From contig VKHL01000033.1 in the NCBI GenBank assembly GCA_015146655.1, positions 161,005 through 225,004 of the forward strand: DNA of 64,000 bases, read 5' to 3'. Below are positions 52,717 to 64,000 of the stretch, one piece after another. Under the pieces are notes generated by a model, which saw nothing but the letters and a program-made list of their open reading frames with translations, was not told where the DNA came from and made no database searches. How positions within the stretch are numbered: position 1 is the stretch's first letter; each line of letters starts with the position of its first letter. The translations under genes were made by a program, and so were the position numbers. The stretch is from Ochromonas danica. Lineage: Eukaryota; Sar; Chrysophyceae; Chromulinales; Chromulinaceae.

Positions 52717-55143
52717 CTACCTTCGATTACTTCGTAAGAATTCTGCTTCAACATACTCTCTCACACGAGAGAAAATACGACTAACACACACACACACACA
52801 CACAGACGAGTTAATGGGTAATAGAAGATATTGAAGGGAAGGGAAGGGAGGTACCTGACTAAACTTCCTTCACAACGACTTCTAGCTAATACAACTTCAA
52901 CTTCAGCTATTAAAGGATATGCTCCTCCAACTTCTTTCATATCAACTGGCATAGTCTGTTCAGATGTAGTAGGACGACAACTTAACTTGACAACGAACGT
53001 GAGTAATCGTGTTGTATGCATTTCATTCGTTGAGCTTGATGTAGCTGATGGGATAGTGAAGACTGCGTTAACATGACATCTCCATCGTACAATAGGTATA
53101 CCTTCTACTACCACTCCTCCTCCTCCTCCACCACTACTACTACCACCATCATCATTGTCTAGGGTTTCCAAAACAACTTCAACCTCCCAAGGCATAGTCT
53201 TTACTACACCAATAGGTAAGACAAAAGAGGCTTCTGTTAACTTAGTAAGATGACCATGATAGTAATGTTGTCCTCTTAATACCTCTTGTAAAGAAGATAA
53301 GATAGTTACCACTCGTTGCCAAGCAAGTAGGAAGTAGTAATAAGGTCTAGGTATTGTGCTAACAACAGCTTCTCTTGTAGCACGTGCTATCTCTTCTATA
53401 AGAGAAGTTGTTTTCAATGTTTCAGATGATAGTTCTAGTAGAAACTGTAACTGTGGTAATGGTAATGCTGATGATGATGATGATGGAGTGTCATCAGATA
53501 TACTACCCTCTCCTCCTAATGGTAGTGGTCGTGGTGGTGGTAAGGATGATACCACACTGAGGTTACCACCACCACTACCACCACCACTACCACTACCTCG
53601 ATCACTACCTCTACCACTACCTTCACTAGTAGTAGTAGCAGCAGTGGTAGTAGTAACACCATTCCCTAATAACATAGCCTTAATCTGATATAATCGTGCA
53701 GCAGGACGAAGGAATGTCCAAGCAATCACCCATCGATAGGTTACACCTTGTGTTAATGTGAAGATAACAATCTGTTCTTCATCTAATCCTTCAGCTAATA
53801 AGATAGACTTTAACACTGAAATAGAAGCTTTCTTACCTACCATAGCGGTATACCATAGGATAGATCCTCGTAATAGAAGAGAGTCTACAATGAAAGCAGT
53901 TAGGAAGGATAGTTCTCCACCTGTTGTTCTCATTTCTTCTAGTGTACCAGGTAGTTGTTGCCCTCCTCCTCCTCCTCCTGCTATACCTTCTACCTCCTCC
54001 TCCATTACTATCTTACTGTCAATACTTTCATGAATGTCATAGAAAGGAGGATTGGTCATAACAGCAGTGATCAGAGGAGTGTAGTTAGGTAGCTCCTCCT
54101 CCTCCTCCTCCTGCTCCTCCTCCTCGTCATCGTGGTAGTGCAAGTCTTGTCCACGTCTCTTACCTGGTCTCTCTTCAGTACTAGCACGCTTTCTTCTCTG
54201 ATGTTCACGAAGAAGACGTGTGAAGTGAAGGTGTTCTACATCGACTAGTCTGTGTGCAATGATCTCATTCATGGCTGCCATGGCCATTCGAATAGGTCCG
54301 CGCTGCTGCTCTTTCATCAACCACTCTACACCTCCTCCTCCTTCTCTTTCTCCATAGCAGGTGAGGTAGTTCAACAAGGTGGTAGGTATACTACCCTCCT
54401 CCTCCTGCTCCTGCTCCATCACATCATTATCTTCTTCTTCTTCCATTACTACATCTCCTTCCAGACTATCACGACTAGTCTTGCTTCTATCTCGTCTATT
54501 GACTACTATCTGGATATAGTGAGACAAGGCACACTGTAAGGAGTGGCTAGGAGGGACAGCGGGTAACAGGTTGATGTGGTGGGCGAGGCGAGGGTTAGCC
54601 TGCACATTCTCTGTAGCATGTCTCAATGCTGTGGGGTTGACATCACTCCCTGAGAATTGCCAGTTAGTATAGAGACGTGTACCAAGTAATGGATAGATGA
54701 CATTTGCTCCTGTACCAATATCAAGGATATGTACAGCAGCAGGGAAGGTAGAAGGTAGACTCTGTCCTCCCTCTGAGATAGGAGGAGCAGGAGCAGGAGC
54801 AGGAGGAGGAGGGTAGAGGAAGGCAGTAGTAGTAATAAGATCATAGAGATAACAAAGGTAGTTCAAACGATTAGGTAAAGGAGGAGAAAGAAATCCAGGT
54901 AGACCTTTCCAAAGGATTTGAAAGTCATGGTGGAGGAGAGTCTTTGTGACTGCTTCTACAGTCTCTGGGTGAGACCAATTGATAGACAATCCTCCACTGT
55001 CATTAGTGAGGATAGTAGAGGATAACCACTCAGGATAATGTATTCGTAAAGTATGGAAATCAGGTGGATGTTGATAATAAGGATTATTAGGATGAAGTTG
55101 ATGATAGGAAGAATGATGTATAGGATGATGGTTTGTTGTCGTG

Positions 55144-55176
<33 letters not shown>

Positions 55177-55182
55177 AAGGTC

Positions 55183-55184
<2 letters not shown>
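52717..55184 (-). CDS. METTL16-like RNA N6-adenosine methyltransferase
   Basis: Two exons, 55184-52855 and 52780-52717, give 797 residues; the intron carries a (GT)n tract. The start is the ATG at 55184, just before a polyThr run; the longer frame begins only with a TTG. PNRLNYLCYLYDLI, then the SAM-binding ILDIGTGANVIYPLLG (about 152-167) and the catalytic TNPPFYD (NPPF at 378-381) match METTL16/YbiN-type enzymes. These methylate adenosine in structured RNAs such as U6 snRNA and the MAT2A hairpin in animals. The catalytic core is split by a long acidic/polybasic insert (about 240-370). The C-terminal half has Gly/Ser/Thr insertions, and the final exon encodes a short basic helix. The target RNA here is unknown. 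Confidence 0.87.
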
Positions 55185-55213
<29 letters not shown>

Positions 55214-55265
55214 CACAAGATTGGATGACCAATAGACTAAATTGGATGATGATCTCAACAGAATT

Positions 55266-55288
55266 ATTCCATGGAATTCCATGGAATT
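55266..55288. promoter_or_regulatory. Double TTCCATGGAA palindrome
   Basis: ATTCCATGGAAT repeated in tandem, 82 bp upstream of the METTL16-like start codon. Confidence 0.55.
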
Positions 55289-55515
55289 GGACAAGACACA
55301 GCAACCGAACCGCCAAAAACCCCAAAACGATTTTCGCTCAGCAAAACAAAATCGGCTTTTAAAAGCCATTTTCACGAGTTTGGTGTTGGTGTTTTGTGGG
55401 TTTCTTTTGTTCTAACAACAACTCACTCATCATTATCATTATGATCACCTAAGCATAAACAGTAGCAATGCTCATCATCATGGGTGTGATAGAGTGTTAA
55501 AAACAATGTTATTGT

Positions 55516-55815
55516 TTATTTCCTGCCTCCGAAAATACCTCCAAAGAGTTGTCCTAACAGATTCTGAGCTCCTCCTCCTCCTCCTCCTCCACCTGAGCTA
55601 TCAAGTCGTTTGAAGAGACAGAGGTTAGTGACCTGGGCAGTGGTCAAACCAGTTATTGTTGAGCCAACAGCGGTAGCAAAGCGATCGACAAAGAGTTCTC
55701 GATAGCCTCGACTGCGATAGAGTGACTGGGCAGGTAGATTGCTCTCCTCCACTAGCAGAAAGATCTCTTTGAATCCCCACTCCTACTCATACACACACCA
55801 TAACATAACATCAAT

Positions 55816-55853
<38 letters not shown>

Positions 55854-55856
55854 ACA

Positions 55857-55939
<83 letters not shown>

Positions 55940-56662
55940 ACACACACACACACACACACAACGTCTAAACCGAATAGTCTAATCCGACACTACCTGTGCA
56001 ATGGCTTCAGCAGCCTTGAGGAGGAATTTGGCTAATCCTCTCTTGCGTTTGGTGGACTTGATGGCGAGGTTGCTGAGCACAACGACTACCTCCATCTCTC
56101 CTTTCATCTCCTCATACTTCCTTATCTTACGCAATTGCTTAGCTTTACGATCTAGAAACTGGCAATCTAGACCTACTGCCCTGTTATACCACCACACCTT
56201 GTGAGTGGTAGTGGTAGGAGGAGGAGGAGGAGGAGGAGGTGGTGGTGGTGGGGTATATGTCGCTTACCCGACCAACTCTCTGCCTTCTTCTAGAATGAGA
56301 AGGCTTGCTGGTAGCTTTCTCTTGCCCACTTTCTCCCCATAGCGATCATAGAGGTCAGTCTGCTCTAGATAGGCTAACTCCCTTCTCTGCCCTGCAGGGA
56401 GGTCACCATAGAGGTACTGAGCTAGGAACTGCGCTACCTTGGGGATATCCTCATTGGTGCATTCTCGGATAGTAGCAGGTGTACTAGCAGAGGAGGAGGA
56501 GGAGGAGGAGGAGAGATGAGAGGAAGTGCGACTGGTAGGCTTCAGAAGGAAGGTTTGACCAGGTGGAATGAAGATAGAGAGGAGTAAGAGTAGAACTAGG
56601 AACATGAAGGAGGAGGAGGAGGAGGAGGAGGAGGAGGACCACTGCCACCTCATTCTCATCAT
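55516..56662 (-). CDS. GNAT-family N-acetyltransferase with probable plastid leader
   Basis: Three exons, 56662-56268, 56180-55994 and 55782-55516, give 282 residues. A Ser run and a hydrophobic signal segment (FMFLVLLLLLSIFIPP) end at GQTF-LLKP, followed by Ser/Thr-rich SRTSSHLSSSS: the arrangement of a bipartite leader for a secondary plastid, with Phe near the cleavage site. The enzyme core has STPATIRECTNEDIPKVAQF (strand 1), VVVVLSNLAIKSTKRKRGLAKFLL (strand 4 plus an acetyl-CoA loop, RKRGLAK resembling RxxGxG/A) and EIFLLVEESNLPAQSLYRSRGY (strand 5/helix 4). Substrate unknown; plant plastid GNATs acetylate protein N termini and lysines. The Gly-rich tail is low complexity. The last intron holds a large CA tract. 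Confidence 0.83.
55818..55961. repeat. (CA)n microsatellite with CAGA interruptions
   Basis: About 144 bp of ACAC with a few AGAC interruptions, inside an intron of the GNAT gene (minus strand). Confidence 0.97.
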
Positions 56663-57016
56663 TGATGCTGTTGTTGGCAGGGGAAGATAAGAAACAGCTT
56701 CTTGTCATGAAAAACAGTTTGTAGATCTTTCACAGTTCAATGCTCTGCATTCCATGGAATTTCATTGGAATACCTTTTGGATTAGCTCATGCTTGATCAA
56801 GTATGAATAGTTGCACCATCCTTGCCTTATTAATAATATTAAAGATAAGACTAACAATGCTACGTGTACCCTTTGCATTAGCTATGAATCTAAATGATCA
56901 CTATGAATGAGATCTAATCTACGGTACTGGTACTGTAACTTCTTCCATCAAAACCCAGCAGTCACAAGCTAACAGTGTCAATACAATTGTCAAGCCCTCT
57001 ACTGCTTCTCTTCTTA
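56663..57016. other. Intergenic
   Basis: Promoter of the GNAT gene plus the 3' flank of the next minus-strand gene. Confidence 0.45.
56749..56760. promoter_or_regulatory. TTCCATGGAA palindrome
   Basis: ATTCCATGGAAT with an imperfect second half (TTCATTGGAATA) directly after, 87 bp upstream of the GNAT start codon. Confidence 0.5.
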
Positions 57017-59125
57017 CTAACGTTCCATAGTAGCAGCACGAGGAGCTGCAAGAGGATTCGTTTGTGGTGGTCGACTCTGATGTCCACAATGTTCACCATG
57101 ATCATGATCATGACCATGGCCATGGCTATGAGAGTGATCGTGACCATGTCCTGCTGCTCCATGAGAATGCTGAGGTTGGCGGATAGTAGCCAAAGAGCTC
57201 ATGACTGTAGCAACAGTATGCATCCATTTCATCGTCTCTTCATCACCTCCCAACCAATTGCCATTATCAGATCCTTCACCCAGAGGTGTAGAGGAAGACA
57301 ACTTCTGTCTCAAAGCTTGTAAGCGAGCACCTTGATCTTCTGTTAACAAGGCTAATAAGGTCATAGCAGCATCCATCTGCTCATCAGGCATAGTCATGAA
57401 GATACCCATCTTCTGCATTGCTTTCACACCATCTTCTTTCGTCAGAACTTCCTCAGACGATGTCGTCGTTGTATTAGCAGCACTAGTACCACTAGATTCA
57501 TCAGTCTCTCTCAATAAAGACAGTAAAGGTTGTTCAGAGAAATGTAGTAAGAAGTCATCCTTCTTCTCTTCATTCCAAGTATTCACAGATTGGAAGACTC
57601 GTTCTCTACTCTCTTGTACACGTTGAGATAGTTGTTGCACTCTTGTACGTCCATCAGGTGTAGTTAATAAACTCAGTAGACCTGATTGTTTTAATGCTTC
57701 GATCTCTGCTTCACGACCAGGCATTCCATTCCCTACCCCACCACCCGGCATACCCCCAGCTCGTTGTTGTGCTTGCATAGCTTGCATCTGTTGATGTAAC
57801 ACAAACATCTGAGGGAATGGTCTCATTAATGGTGGCATCTGACCATAGAAAATCTGCTTTTGTTCAGCTGACATCTCTGCTACTTGACAAGCAATTTGAG
57901 CACTTAATCCAAAGGACTGCATCTTCATCATTAATGGAGAGTCATTGGCATAATCTCGATTAATACGATTCAATGATTGAATACCATGATCTGGATCATA
58001 GCCTAACCATGAGATCACTTCTCTTTGTAACTCAATCACACGTTTATTAACGGATTGTTTAGTGCGTTGATGGAGTTTGGCAAGTTCATCAGCTGTCTCT
58101 GGCAAGATCACTATCAAGACAGAGAATGGAGAGAAGAATAAGGGATGATGATAAGGAACGTGAGAAGGAGGAGGAGGAGAAGGAGAGAGGTAACTTACTC
58201 AAAGCAGTACATCCTTCAAAGAACTCTAAGATAGAAGTTCGTCCCATTGGTTGACCTGACTCTGGACCTCGAATATCTCCTATTACACATATAGTCATCA
58301 TACAGTAGTTATAGCAATGATTACAACAAAATGACTTGTGGTTACTAACTAACCTTTACGATATAGTTTTAATCGTAACTTTAATGCTTCCACATAACTT
58401 TGTTGACAAGCATACATAAATGTTTGTGCTATTTCAATTAATTCTTTATCTTCTGGAAATTTATCCCCTAAAGTTGATAAATAACGACAACCAAAATTTC
58501 GTTCAATATGGAAATTATATTCCATAACATCTCTTTGAAAATTAACCATAATATGATCTAATCCAATGCCTTGTTGTATACTTTCATGAATAAGCATTAA
58601 TAAGTTTCCTTCATCTAATAACATCTTAACACACGTTTCTAAGAAATTGATTAAAATAGGACGTGGGATAGTTACTGTATTCGTATCATATTGGATATGA
58701 GATGATGATGAAGGTGGTAATGCACGACGTAAAAGTGGATTAGAGGATCCTTCTAGAATATCTCCTGTAATGGTACTGTCATCATCTGATTTCACCTATT
58801 AGAACAGTAACAAAACAACAACAACAATACCAACGACAACAGAGTTAGTGACCATCCAAACAGACTCCAACTATTTAGTAAAGGATATCACATGGTAATG
58901 ATAACATGACGATGATATTGATGATCCATGTAGTGTATGTGAGGGGAGAGGGAGTATGTGTGAAATGATGATGACATGAATCACCACAATATCCAAACAT
59001 CATCATCATCATCATATCTACTAGACTACATAGCAGAAGAATATAAACAAACATACCTTATTCTTTTTATCAGAAGCTTTTCTTGCTTTTCTTTCTGATG
59101 CTGTAGATAAATTATTAAGAAACAT
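57017..59125 (-). CDS. Conserved-looking protein with His-rich C terminus, unknown function
   Basis: Four exons, 59125-59057, 58795-58354, 58279-58199 and 58110-57017, give about 561 residues. The first exon is 23 codons of basic residues (SERKARKASDKKNK). Exon 2 encodes helical sequence (NFLETCVKMLLDEGNLLMLIHESIQQG, and a Cys-containing FMYACQQSYVEALKLRLKLYRKG). Exon 4 continues with LPETADELAKLHQRTKQS, a Gln/Met-rich stretch, and VKAMQKMGIFMTMPDEQMDAAMTLL. The C terminus has about 14 His in GHGHDHSHSHGHGHDHDHGEH, a likely metal-binding low-complexity run. I do not recognise a family. The GHDH repeats resemble those of zinc or nickel transporters and chaperones, but no transmembrane spans are present. 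Confidence 0.65.
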
Positions 59126-59782
59126 GATATCTTTCTATATCAATAGAATAGAATATAATATAATTCCTATTCTTATTCTTATATTATTTAAATGTTGATA
59201 TTCTTCTCAACAACTATCAAATGATAGTAAACACACAGAAGAAGAGCGAAAGATTGGCTGAAAACCAGTCCAATTAGTACAAATTGCGTGGGATTTGAAT
59301 AGTTAACATGTCAAAACATGTGAAAATTCAATACGACAGTTTGATACTTGTATATATAACGGATTCTGTTGAATGGTATAGTGACGGACCCCTATACTAT
59401 TTGGTCTACCTATACAATTCGGCGGTATCCGTTTTAATGGCGTACAAGTATAATCGATCGAGTCTGAATGATTATCTAATTATTTTAGTAGCTTTGGTCT
59501 TACAAGAATAAAGAAAATGTTTACATATGACCGGGCACTGTATTGTACACCAAAATTTGTTCTTAAGATTAATATTTCGTTTCTTTTACCAACCAACTCT
59601 CTTTTGATGAGACAAGACATCCAGAGATGAAGTAACAAATGTAGGCAAAGACAGACATTAACAGAACACTTAAAATATACATTTTGACTATGACGGCAGT
59701 TCCAGCAACTCCACAGCAGCTCTTCTCAAGAATACAATGTCAACATACTCTAACAGTGGAGATTAATACTAAGCAAGTCGTG
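59126..59782. other. Intergenic with a MITE-like element
   Basis: Promoter of the His-rich protein gene and 3' flank of the coiled-coil gene; contains the inverted-repeat element at 59359-59432. Confidence 0.45.
59359..59432. mobile_element. MITE-like element, copy 2
   Basis: Ends ACGGATTCTGTTGAATGG and the reverse complement of the right end (ACGGATACCGCCGAATTG) match, with TATAG following in both arms. The ends also match those of the element at 41458-41555; the interior is shorter and differs. Confidence 0.6.
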
Positions 59783-62464
59783 TTACTTCTTCACAATGTT
59801 GTTACGCTTGGACATCGAATCTAGCAGTTGTTGCGTAGCTTGTGGACTAAGCATTTCAGGGAAGACGACCTCCTTGTTGTTCCCAAAGACTGACTTTGAG
59901 GCATCCAGCACTGAGAAGGAAGAAGATGCAGAACCTCGACTTGCATTCAGCCTCTCCGCTGAGGAAAACGAAGAAGACATGGTAGTATTAGCTGCAGTAG
60001 TAGTAGTGGTAGTAGTTGCAGTATGTCTCACACTGCTACGAGGCAGAGAGCTCGGGGGTGTGAGCGTATTTGTCGCATAATATCTTCGACTTTCCACAAT
60101 ATGTCCCGGTAGAGCACTACCTCTGTTAGTAAATGGTGGTGTTGATGGAACAGGATCACCAATACTACTACTGCTTGAATAACGACCAAGAGGTTGTTGA
60201 GGTAGAGCAGGTGGCTCAGTTGAAGGAAAGGGAGGCATTGTTGTCATTTTGGTTGATCCTTCCATAATAACAGTTTGTTTACTAGGTAGAGTATGAACTT
60301 CATCAACTTGTTGATGTAATTTACGAATAATATCTTCCATATCTTGATCAAGAGAAGAAGTTACACTTGGACTTCGATTATTCTTCCAACTCTCAGAACT
60401 TTCAGTAGATTGTCGTAATCGATCTTGTACAGAGTCTCTTAATTCATTGAGAGAGTTTCTCAATGAAGGCATATGACCCAACATAGGAGATAACTTGCTA
60501 TCAATCTGCATTAATACAACAAGAAGTTGTTGTTGTTGTGCATGTACTTCTTTCTTCGTTTGAACGAGTTGTTGTGTTTCACGAATAAGTGATTCACATT
60601 CTCTTCGAACTAATTGCATTATCTCTTCCTTTTCTTTAATATAGATAGCTTGTTGCTTCTCTAGCTTATGTTGATACTTAGCACTTAGTTTAGCCTTTTG
60701 CTAGAAAACAAATGACATCATTACAAAGTTAAATTCAATTGCATCCATAAGGTTGGTATAAGAATGAAGAAGATACACTGTTACCTGTTCTAGTTTGGCT
60801 TGAACTTCATTTGCTGGTATCATATCTACTGTTAATAACCCTGTATTCTGTCCTTTCTCAAGTCGTAATGTCCAGTGGCTTTGTTCTAAAGCAGTGGTTG
60901 ATATTCGTACTTGTTGTTGTTGTTCTTCGCGTTCTATTGGAGTTGTTGTTTGTGATCCTTGGGACAACATAGTAGCCACACGTTGTCGCTTCTCTTCACT
61001 GTTACCACCACTACCACCACCACCGCCACTACTACCACTAGGGGTAACCATAGGAGTAGATGACGGAGAATTGGATGTCTTTGGTATAGGAGAAGAAGCC
61101 GTTGCTGCTGCTGCGGACGCAAGAGGAGGAGAAGGAGAAGATGGAGAAGTTATCCCCCAGGATTCCTCTGTTTGTATATGACGATGATATTTATTGACAC
61201 GTTGTTGTTGAATCAAAGTATCATGTTCATTATATAACTGTTGATAATGTTCTTGTAAATCATCATATTGATTTTGTAACATTTGTTGTGAATTTGTTAA
61301 AATTTGTATTTTCCGTTGATTACTTTCAATTTCTTGTTGTTTTTCATTGTATTCTCTATATAATTGATCATATTTATCTCTTGTTTGTGTTAATTGACTT
61401 TCTAAACTATCTATTTCTTTAAGTTGACCATCATTCTCTTTCTTCCATTCTTCTCTTAATGTTGTTAAAGCATGACGTGCATGTTGAATATCTTCTTGTG
61501 CTATTTCATATTCTTTTATACCTTTTGTTAGACGATCTAATAGATGTTGTTTCTCTTGTTGTAAAATTGATACTTGTTCTTGTAGAAGATGATATTTTTG
61601 TTGTTCATTAACATCATTACTATTATCATCATCATTACGATAAAGTTGTTGTGGTATGATAGTAGTAGAATGATGATCATGATGAATCTGCTGTGTTGTC
61701 TTGTAAGTTTTTTCTAGCTTTTGTAAAGCTTGTTGATGATCTTCTTGTAATGCTTCGATTAGCTTTTGTCTTTCTCGTTGTTGATAATCCATTTCTTTCT
61801 TAAATTGTCTTCGTAATGTCTTCTTTAATAATGACATTTCTTCATGATGTTTTGTTTTTAATTCATCTAATGCTTCTTCTGTTTCTTGTTGTTGTTGGAA
61901 TAAAGATTCTTGTAATTCTCTCATCATCTTCTGCCAACCTTCTCCCTCCATATAACCAATACTATTAACACTACCACTACCTTTACCACTACCTGCAGCA
62001 GTAACACTAGCAGTAACACCAATACCACTACTACTCATAGTAGCATGGGATGACAAAGTACCAGCAGTAGTAGCACTACTACCACCGCCAGCACCAGCAC
62101 CAGTCGTAGTACCAGCAGTAGTAGTTCCCATCATCAACTTCTTCACTCTTTCTTTCTCTAATATCAATTGATTCTCTATTTCCTTTATTTCATTTTTCGA
62201 TTGTAAAAGAGATTCTTCTAATTGATGATTCTTTTCAATTAGTCGTTGAGACTGTGATTGAAAAGTTAATTTTAAATCTTGTACAAGTATTTCATATTCA
62301 TTTTTCTCTTTTGTACATTCTTGTAATATTATTTGATTTTCTTTAATCGAATTTTGAAGATTTTGATATAATACTAATAGATGTTGATTACGTCTTTCTT
62401 CTTCTTGTAATAACTCTTTCATATGTTGTAATTCCTTTTCTTTCTCATTATAGTAGATTGTCTT

Positions 62465-62505
<41 letters not shown>

Positions 62506-64000
62506 CTTCTTCTTCTTTCTTCTTCTCTAATGTTATTGTTGTCACTTCAGTTATAAGATGATCATAATAAGATTGTTTTTCAATAATTTCCTTTTGTAAT
62601 TTATTAATCACTTTTTGTAAAATTTCTTCTTCTTTTTGATTTAATTGAATATTTTCTTGTAGAGTATTTAACTTCTTCTCTTCATTATTAATTAACTTTT
62701 CTAAATCATTATAAGTATTTCTCATCAAATCTATTGTATGACTAATTTCATCATATGTCATCTTATAAGATTGAATAGATTCTTTCATTTCTTCTTGTTC
62801 TTCATATACTTTTGTTGATTCTTCTGTTATATTTTCTATTGTATGAAATAAAGTTGTTAATGCTATTTCTTTTAATTCATATTGTTTTTCAATATTAAAG
62901 AATTTTTCTTGTATTTCATTGGATTGTTTTTGTATTGTTTGTTGTTTTATTAACATTTTCATTATATCAATATCACGTTGACTAATTTCTTGTTGACATA
63001 ATGATAAATGATGTTGTATATCTCTTTTCATTGATAGTAAATGATTATATTCTTCTTTTTCTGTTATTAAAAGAGAAGATAGTTGACTACGCGTAACATT
63101 CAATTCATCGCATGTCAGTGATAAGGACTTAACTTCATCCTTCTTATTCACCAATAACACTTCCATTTGATTTAATTCTTCTTCTAATAAGACCTTCTGT
63201 TGTTTAAGATCTTCTAGATGATCATCTAAAACATAAAGAGTATGTCGAGTTTGATACAGGTTTCTCTTCTCTACAACATAGCGTATATCTAATTGACTAA
63301 TTTGCCATTGTAAACGATCTTGAATATGATCTTTAGATCGTTTTAATACCTCAGAAAGATCTGTCATTTCTTCCACAAGATATCTTTCTTGAAGATCAGC
63401 TAATTGGCGGATATCTTCCTCATGACATGTCTTCATCTCCTCCAACTGATTCCTCCACACTGACAACTCTTCCTCTCTGGCTGACACCTTCTTCGACAGA
63501 CTCTCTACTTCCACCTCCAACTCTTCCCTCTTCCTCTCCATTGACTCCTTGTACGACAACATCTCTCCCTCTGCTTCACACAGTTTCTCCTCCAACAACG
63601 CCTTCTCGCCCTCCAACACCGCCTGCTGACCACGAGCTGCTTCCAACTGAATAGACAACTTCGTCGTCGTGCCCGTCAACTCGCTTCGTTCTTGCATGTA
63701 TTGTCTCTCTTTCTCTTCTGCATCTTCCAACTCTTTGCGATAGCGGCTAATCTGCTGTCTCAACTCGTCCAATTCACCCTCTACAGACTCATGCTTTGCT
63801 GCTGCCTCAGCACTTTCCTCCAACAACTGCAGTCGACTAGTGAGGGAAGACACAGTATCATTCAAGGTCGATTTCTCCTCCGAAACAGTTGACAATTGCT
63901 GGGTAAGTTGCTGGGTAAGCTCTGCTAATTGGCGGATATCTTCCTCATGACATGTCTTCATCTCCTCCAACTGATTCCTCCACACTGACAACTCTTCCTC
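59783..64000 (-). CDS. Large coiled-coil protein, 3' part (5' end outside window)
   Basis: Two exons, >64000-60785 and 60700-59783, encode at least about 1377 residues. Nearly the whole length is heptad-rich coiled coil (Glu, Gln, Leu, Lys, with a 14-Gln run). It is interrupted by Gly/Ala/Thr-rich and Ser/Pro-rich spacers (near codons at 62100-61950 and 61000-61130). A 175-residue repeat begins with SVWRNQLEEMKTCHEEDIRQLA; its second copy runs into the window edge, so more copies probably follow outside. The last exon starts QKAKLSAKYQHKLEKQQ and ends in a Ser/Thr-rich tail. Such proteins are typically centrosomal, basal-body, Golgi-tether or cytoskeletal, but coiled coils give no specific assignment. 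Confidence 0.85.
63399..64000. repeat. 525-bp direct repeat in coiled-coil gene
   Basis: 77 bases at 63399-63475 (starting GCTAATTGGCGGATATC) recur identically at 63924-64000, the window end. The period is 525 bp (175 codons). Confidence 0.9.

Overview
This 64-kb window is nuclear DNA of a eukaryotic protist. Most genes are broken by short GT-AG introns (about 60-110 nt, a few longer), and simple repeats are abundant (CA, TTC and GGTAGT tracts, a 56-bp minisatellite). There are two intron-containing tRNA-Ser genes, a short run of GGTTAG telomere-type units, and core eukaryotic genes (RPB9, POLR1C/RPAC1, histone H1, MYCBP, a METTL16-type methyltransferase, a VPS9 protein). A GNAT acetyltransferase starts with a signal peptide, a phenylalanine near the probable cleavage site and a Ser/Thr-rich stretch. 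That looks like bipartite targeting to a secondary plastid and would fit a stramenopile alga (chrysophyte-like), but this placement is an inference.

Layout. 0-12 kb holds housekeeping genes: the 3' part of a glycosyltransferase, a predicted CID-cyclin-RS protein, MYCBP, RPB9, a homocysteine S-methyltransferase and an FAD monooxygenase. 12-19 kb holds two tandem hybrid histidine kinases whose catalytic blocks, including the intron, are almost identical while sensors and linkers differ. 20-29 kb is an accessory region with four minus-strand genes for small low-complexity secreted proteins and a putative 1.76-kb inverted-repeat element with internal hairpins. 29-41 kb holds histone H1, a bacterial-like P-type ATPase, a four-module zinc-motif protein, the minisatellite with an assembly gap, a TMEM42-like protein, the first tRNA-Ser(CGA) and an ENT nucleoside transporter. 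41-45 kb holds a segmental duplication carrying two more secreted proteins, then the second tRNA-Ser(CGA). 45-64 kb is gene-dense: an unknown basic protein, a 10-exon VPS9 protein, POLR1C, a DUF4050-like protein, METTL16-like, GNAT, a His-rich protein of unknown function and a large coiled-coil protein running off the end.

Several genes belong together functionally. RPB9 and POLR1C are RNA polymerase subunits; the CID-cyclin protein would act on the Pol II CTD; METTL16, the tRNAs and H1 belong to RNA and chromatin functions. The most novel signals are a family of six secreted proteins with a hydrophobic-then-DDD motif and a C-terminal (K/R)-(Y/F/H)-LR(G) tail, the predicted CID-cyclin fusion, the mosaic kinase pair, and a palindromic TTCCATGGAA element repeated about 80 bp upstream of several genes. 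Exon joins given below were derived by hand from splice sites and reading-frame continuity.
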